Source: Prorocentrum cordatum
Taxonomy: Eukaryota > Sar > Dinophyceae > Prorocentrales > Prorocentraceae
Direction of reading: 5' to 3'
DNA length: 64,000 bases
Assembly (NCBI GenBank): GCA_963575745.1
Contig: CAUYUJ010014360.1
Coordinates: 598,879 to 662,878 of the forward strand
Below, piece by piece: positions 62,220-64,000 of this stretch; within the stretch, counting starts at the first letter, position 1, and each line of letters starts with the position of its first letter. The translations under genes were made by a program, and so were the position numbers. The notes below the pieces were generated by a model. It saw only the letters and a list, made by a program, of their open reading frames with translations. It was not told the origin of the DNA and ran no database searches.

Positions 62220-62660
62220 CAGGGCCCCTTCCGATCCGGAGGACCCCATCCCTCAGGACCCCACCCCTGAGGCACCGGCAGGAGCGCCGCGGGGGAGACG
62301 ACGAGCATCGGCAGCGCGCCCAGGGGAGAAGGCAGAGGGGGCGGGCCTCCTCGGAAGGCTCCGGAGGCCGTCCCCTGGCCTCCCGAGAGGCGCGCTGAGC
62401 CCTCTCCACAGACACCGGGGGCTCCTCAGAAGGCCGGAGGGCTCCCGAGAAGCCCTGCCGCCTCTCGAGGGGGCCTGCCCCCCCCGTCGGGAGGCCAACC
62501 CTGGCCTTCTGAGGAGGCGCCCTCTCCAGAGCCATCGGGGGCTTGAAGCCCCCGATGGGCGCCCATCGGGGGCTCAGAAGGGCGCCTTCTGAGGAGGCGC
62601 CCTTCTGAACGAAGCCGCTTCTCTCAGGAGGCCGGAGGGCTCCTGAGAGTCCCTGCCGCC
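62220..62660. repeat. Inverted and direct GAGGAGGCGCCC/CCATCGGGGGC repeats
   Basis: CTTCTGAGGAGGCGCCCT occurs twice (about 62,503 and 62,586). CCATCGGGGGCTT-g-AAGCCCCCGATGG (62,532-62,558) is a perfect palindrome, and CCATCGGGGGCTC follows. GGAGGGCTCC(T/C)GAGA recurs at 62,446 and 62,634. Confidence 0.75.
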
Positions 62661-62705
62661 TCCCAGGGCCAGGACGTGGACCAGACAAGGGCAGGGAGGG
62701 CGGAG

Positions 62706-62711
62706 GGAGCA

Positions 62712-62742
<31 letters not shown>

Positions 62743-62842
62743 GAGGAGGAGGAGGAGGAGGAGGAGGAGGAGGAGGAGGAGGAGGAGGAGGAGGAGAAGG
62801 AGGAGGAGGAGGAGGAGGAGGAGGGAGGAGGAGGAGGACCAG
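62706..62842 (+). repeat. (GGA)n microsatellite
   Basis: About 45 units with few interruptions. Confidence 0.95.
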
Positions 62843-62849
62843 TGTAAAC

Positions 62850-63540
62850 CCACGAGTCATCAACGATGCATGTTGGAATTACCCCTCCCTCCAAGCCGAC
62901 TTGACATCAATGCTCTGGCTTGCGAGGAATCCCGCGTACCGGTCGAGCAGTGTCACGCACGAGGTTTCCCCGCAGTCCCCGCGATAGCTCATCAGCCGCG
63001 ATAGAGTGGTCCATGGTGCACAGGCCATCAAACCTCGTCGGCTCGGAGTATGGTCGCATCTGCTTATAAGCCTTGTTCACATGACCCGTGCTAGGGTTAC
63101 AGGTGTGTATGCATGATCTGGTTGTAAGTCACGTGGTTCAGGAGACATGCTGCCCGACCATGTACGCGTATTCGGCAATGTGAATTCTTGGTCACATGCA
63201 CGTGCACAGTTCCAAACGAAAAATGGGACAACGCCTGTACTACATGCTCCTCCTCCCCCCTCCTCGTCCTCCCAATTCCTTTCCTTCCTATATTGGGGGG
63301 CTCTTGTGAACAATGATACTAGTATGTAATTGTTCCAGCGCCCCGATCCCTGTGGCAGGTGCGGTGCGGCTGGCCTGGCAATGAGCCGAGCGTACACCTC
63401 GTAGCGCAACTCCATCTGCAGCACCTCGATATTGCAGCCTCCTCCTCCTGCTGACACTGTTCCTGGTACAAGTACTGCCTATTGGCGCTGCTGGGCATAT
63501 CCTGTCTCCTCCTCCTCCTCCTCCGCCTCCTCCGCCTCCT
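62850..63540. other. No gene seen
   Basis: Unique sequence with small CTCC patches; no supported coding region. Confidence 0.5.
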
Positions 63541-63545
63541 CCTCG

Positions 63546-63602
<57 letters not shown>

Positions 63603-63625
63603 CCATCATCATCATCAACATCACC
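63541..63625 (+). repeat. (ATC)n microsatellite
   Basis: About 24 units, preceded by CTCCTCCGCCTCC. Confidence 0.95.
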
Positions 63626-64000
63626 ATCACTATCATCACGAGCCGCACACAAGATAGGGTCCCTTGTGTCCACGTGGGGGCACGCTTGAAAATTAATATT
63701 GTTGAGAAGTCCCCCAGAGCCTCCTGAAGTCTCTTAGGTCCTCCCATGGCTTCCCGCAGCCTCACATGTCCTTCAAGACTATACCCCAGAGCTTGTGAGA
63801 CATTTCCGTGGCCCACGGTGGGCCTGGCTGCACCCGAGAGGCCCCAGAAGAGCCAGATGATCTGACAAGGTTCCAAAAGGGCATCGACGCTGCGCCAAGA
63901 TAGCCTCAATGATGCCCAGGGCTGCCCCTCCCCGGCGCACCAGGGCCTTCGAATGGCCCCGAACACACCCGCAATCGCCAACTAGGTCAAAGTGAGGGGG
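63626..64000. other. No gene seen; weak satellite-like units
   Basis: Scattered GAGGCCCCAGAAGAGCC-like phrases resemble decayed CCAAGAGGCC satellite. Confidence 0.4.

Overview
The window looks like nuclear DNA of a dinoflagellate. It is GC-rich and gene-poor, and most of it is tandem repeats (GGA/TCC, GAC, ATC and CCAAGACGGCC-type). The retroelement carries the motif wording typical of dinoflagellate LINE-like elements. Two genes appear to use introns starting with GA instead of GT and ending in AG, which is common in dinoflagellates. The species cannot be named; a high-GC lineage such as Prorocentrum would fit but is a guess. There is no prokaryotic operon structure.

Layout. 1-7,400: decayed satellites, short foldback (inverted-repeat) elements, GGA/TCC/CTT/ATC microsatellites, and two weak coding-like stretches on the minus strand. 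8,100-13,400: a long array of 10-12 bp CCAAGACGGCC units, interrupted by a conserved ~90 bp linker cassette and by a ~300 bp module rich in inverted repeats. 13,400-20,500: unique sequence plus ~70, ~90 and ~79 bp tandem arrays. 20,691-22,988 (-): the best gene, a choline-transporter-like (SLC44/CTL) membrane protein with one probable 165-nt intron bounded by 29-bp direct repeats. 24,300-28,100: at least five small inverted-repeat (MITE-like) elements. 28,400-31,800: two weak ORFs and a 1-kb GAC array. 33,100-41,500: more CCAAGACGGCC satellite with further module copies, a 770-bp TCC tract, a 73-bp array and a TAGCA/TTAGC pentamer tract. 41,850-43,600: a homogeneous 90-bp array of about 19 copies; a diverged array of the same family lies inverted at 18,835-19,600. 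43,700-49,900: MITE-like elements, 15-bp repeats and weak coding-like stretches. 49,984-55,167 (+): a decayed LINE-like retrotransposon with endonuclease, reverse transcriptase, RNase H end and C-terminal Cys/His region, broken by frameshifts and holding a 171-bp tandem block and a TCC tract. 55,801-61,968 (-): two exons of a probable cyclic-nucleotide-binding-domain protein (ion-channel type), split by a ~5.95-kb intron filled with a ~120-bp GC-rich array. 62,000-64,000: palindromes and microsatellites.

There is no pathway in the window. The two confident genes are unrelated membrane-associated proteins. The main interest is the mobile and repetitive DNA: several short element families with paired copies, two loci where a filled and an empty site can be compared inside the window, and a modular satellite whose stem-loops keep their pairing while the bases change.
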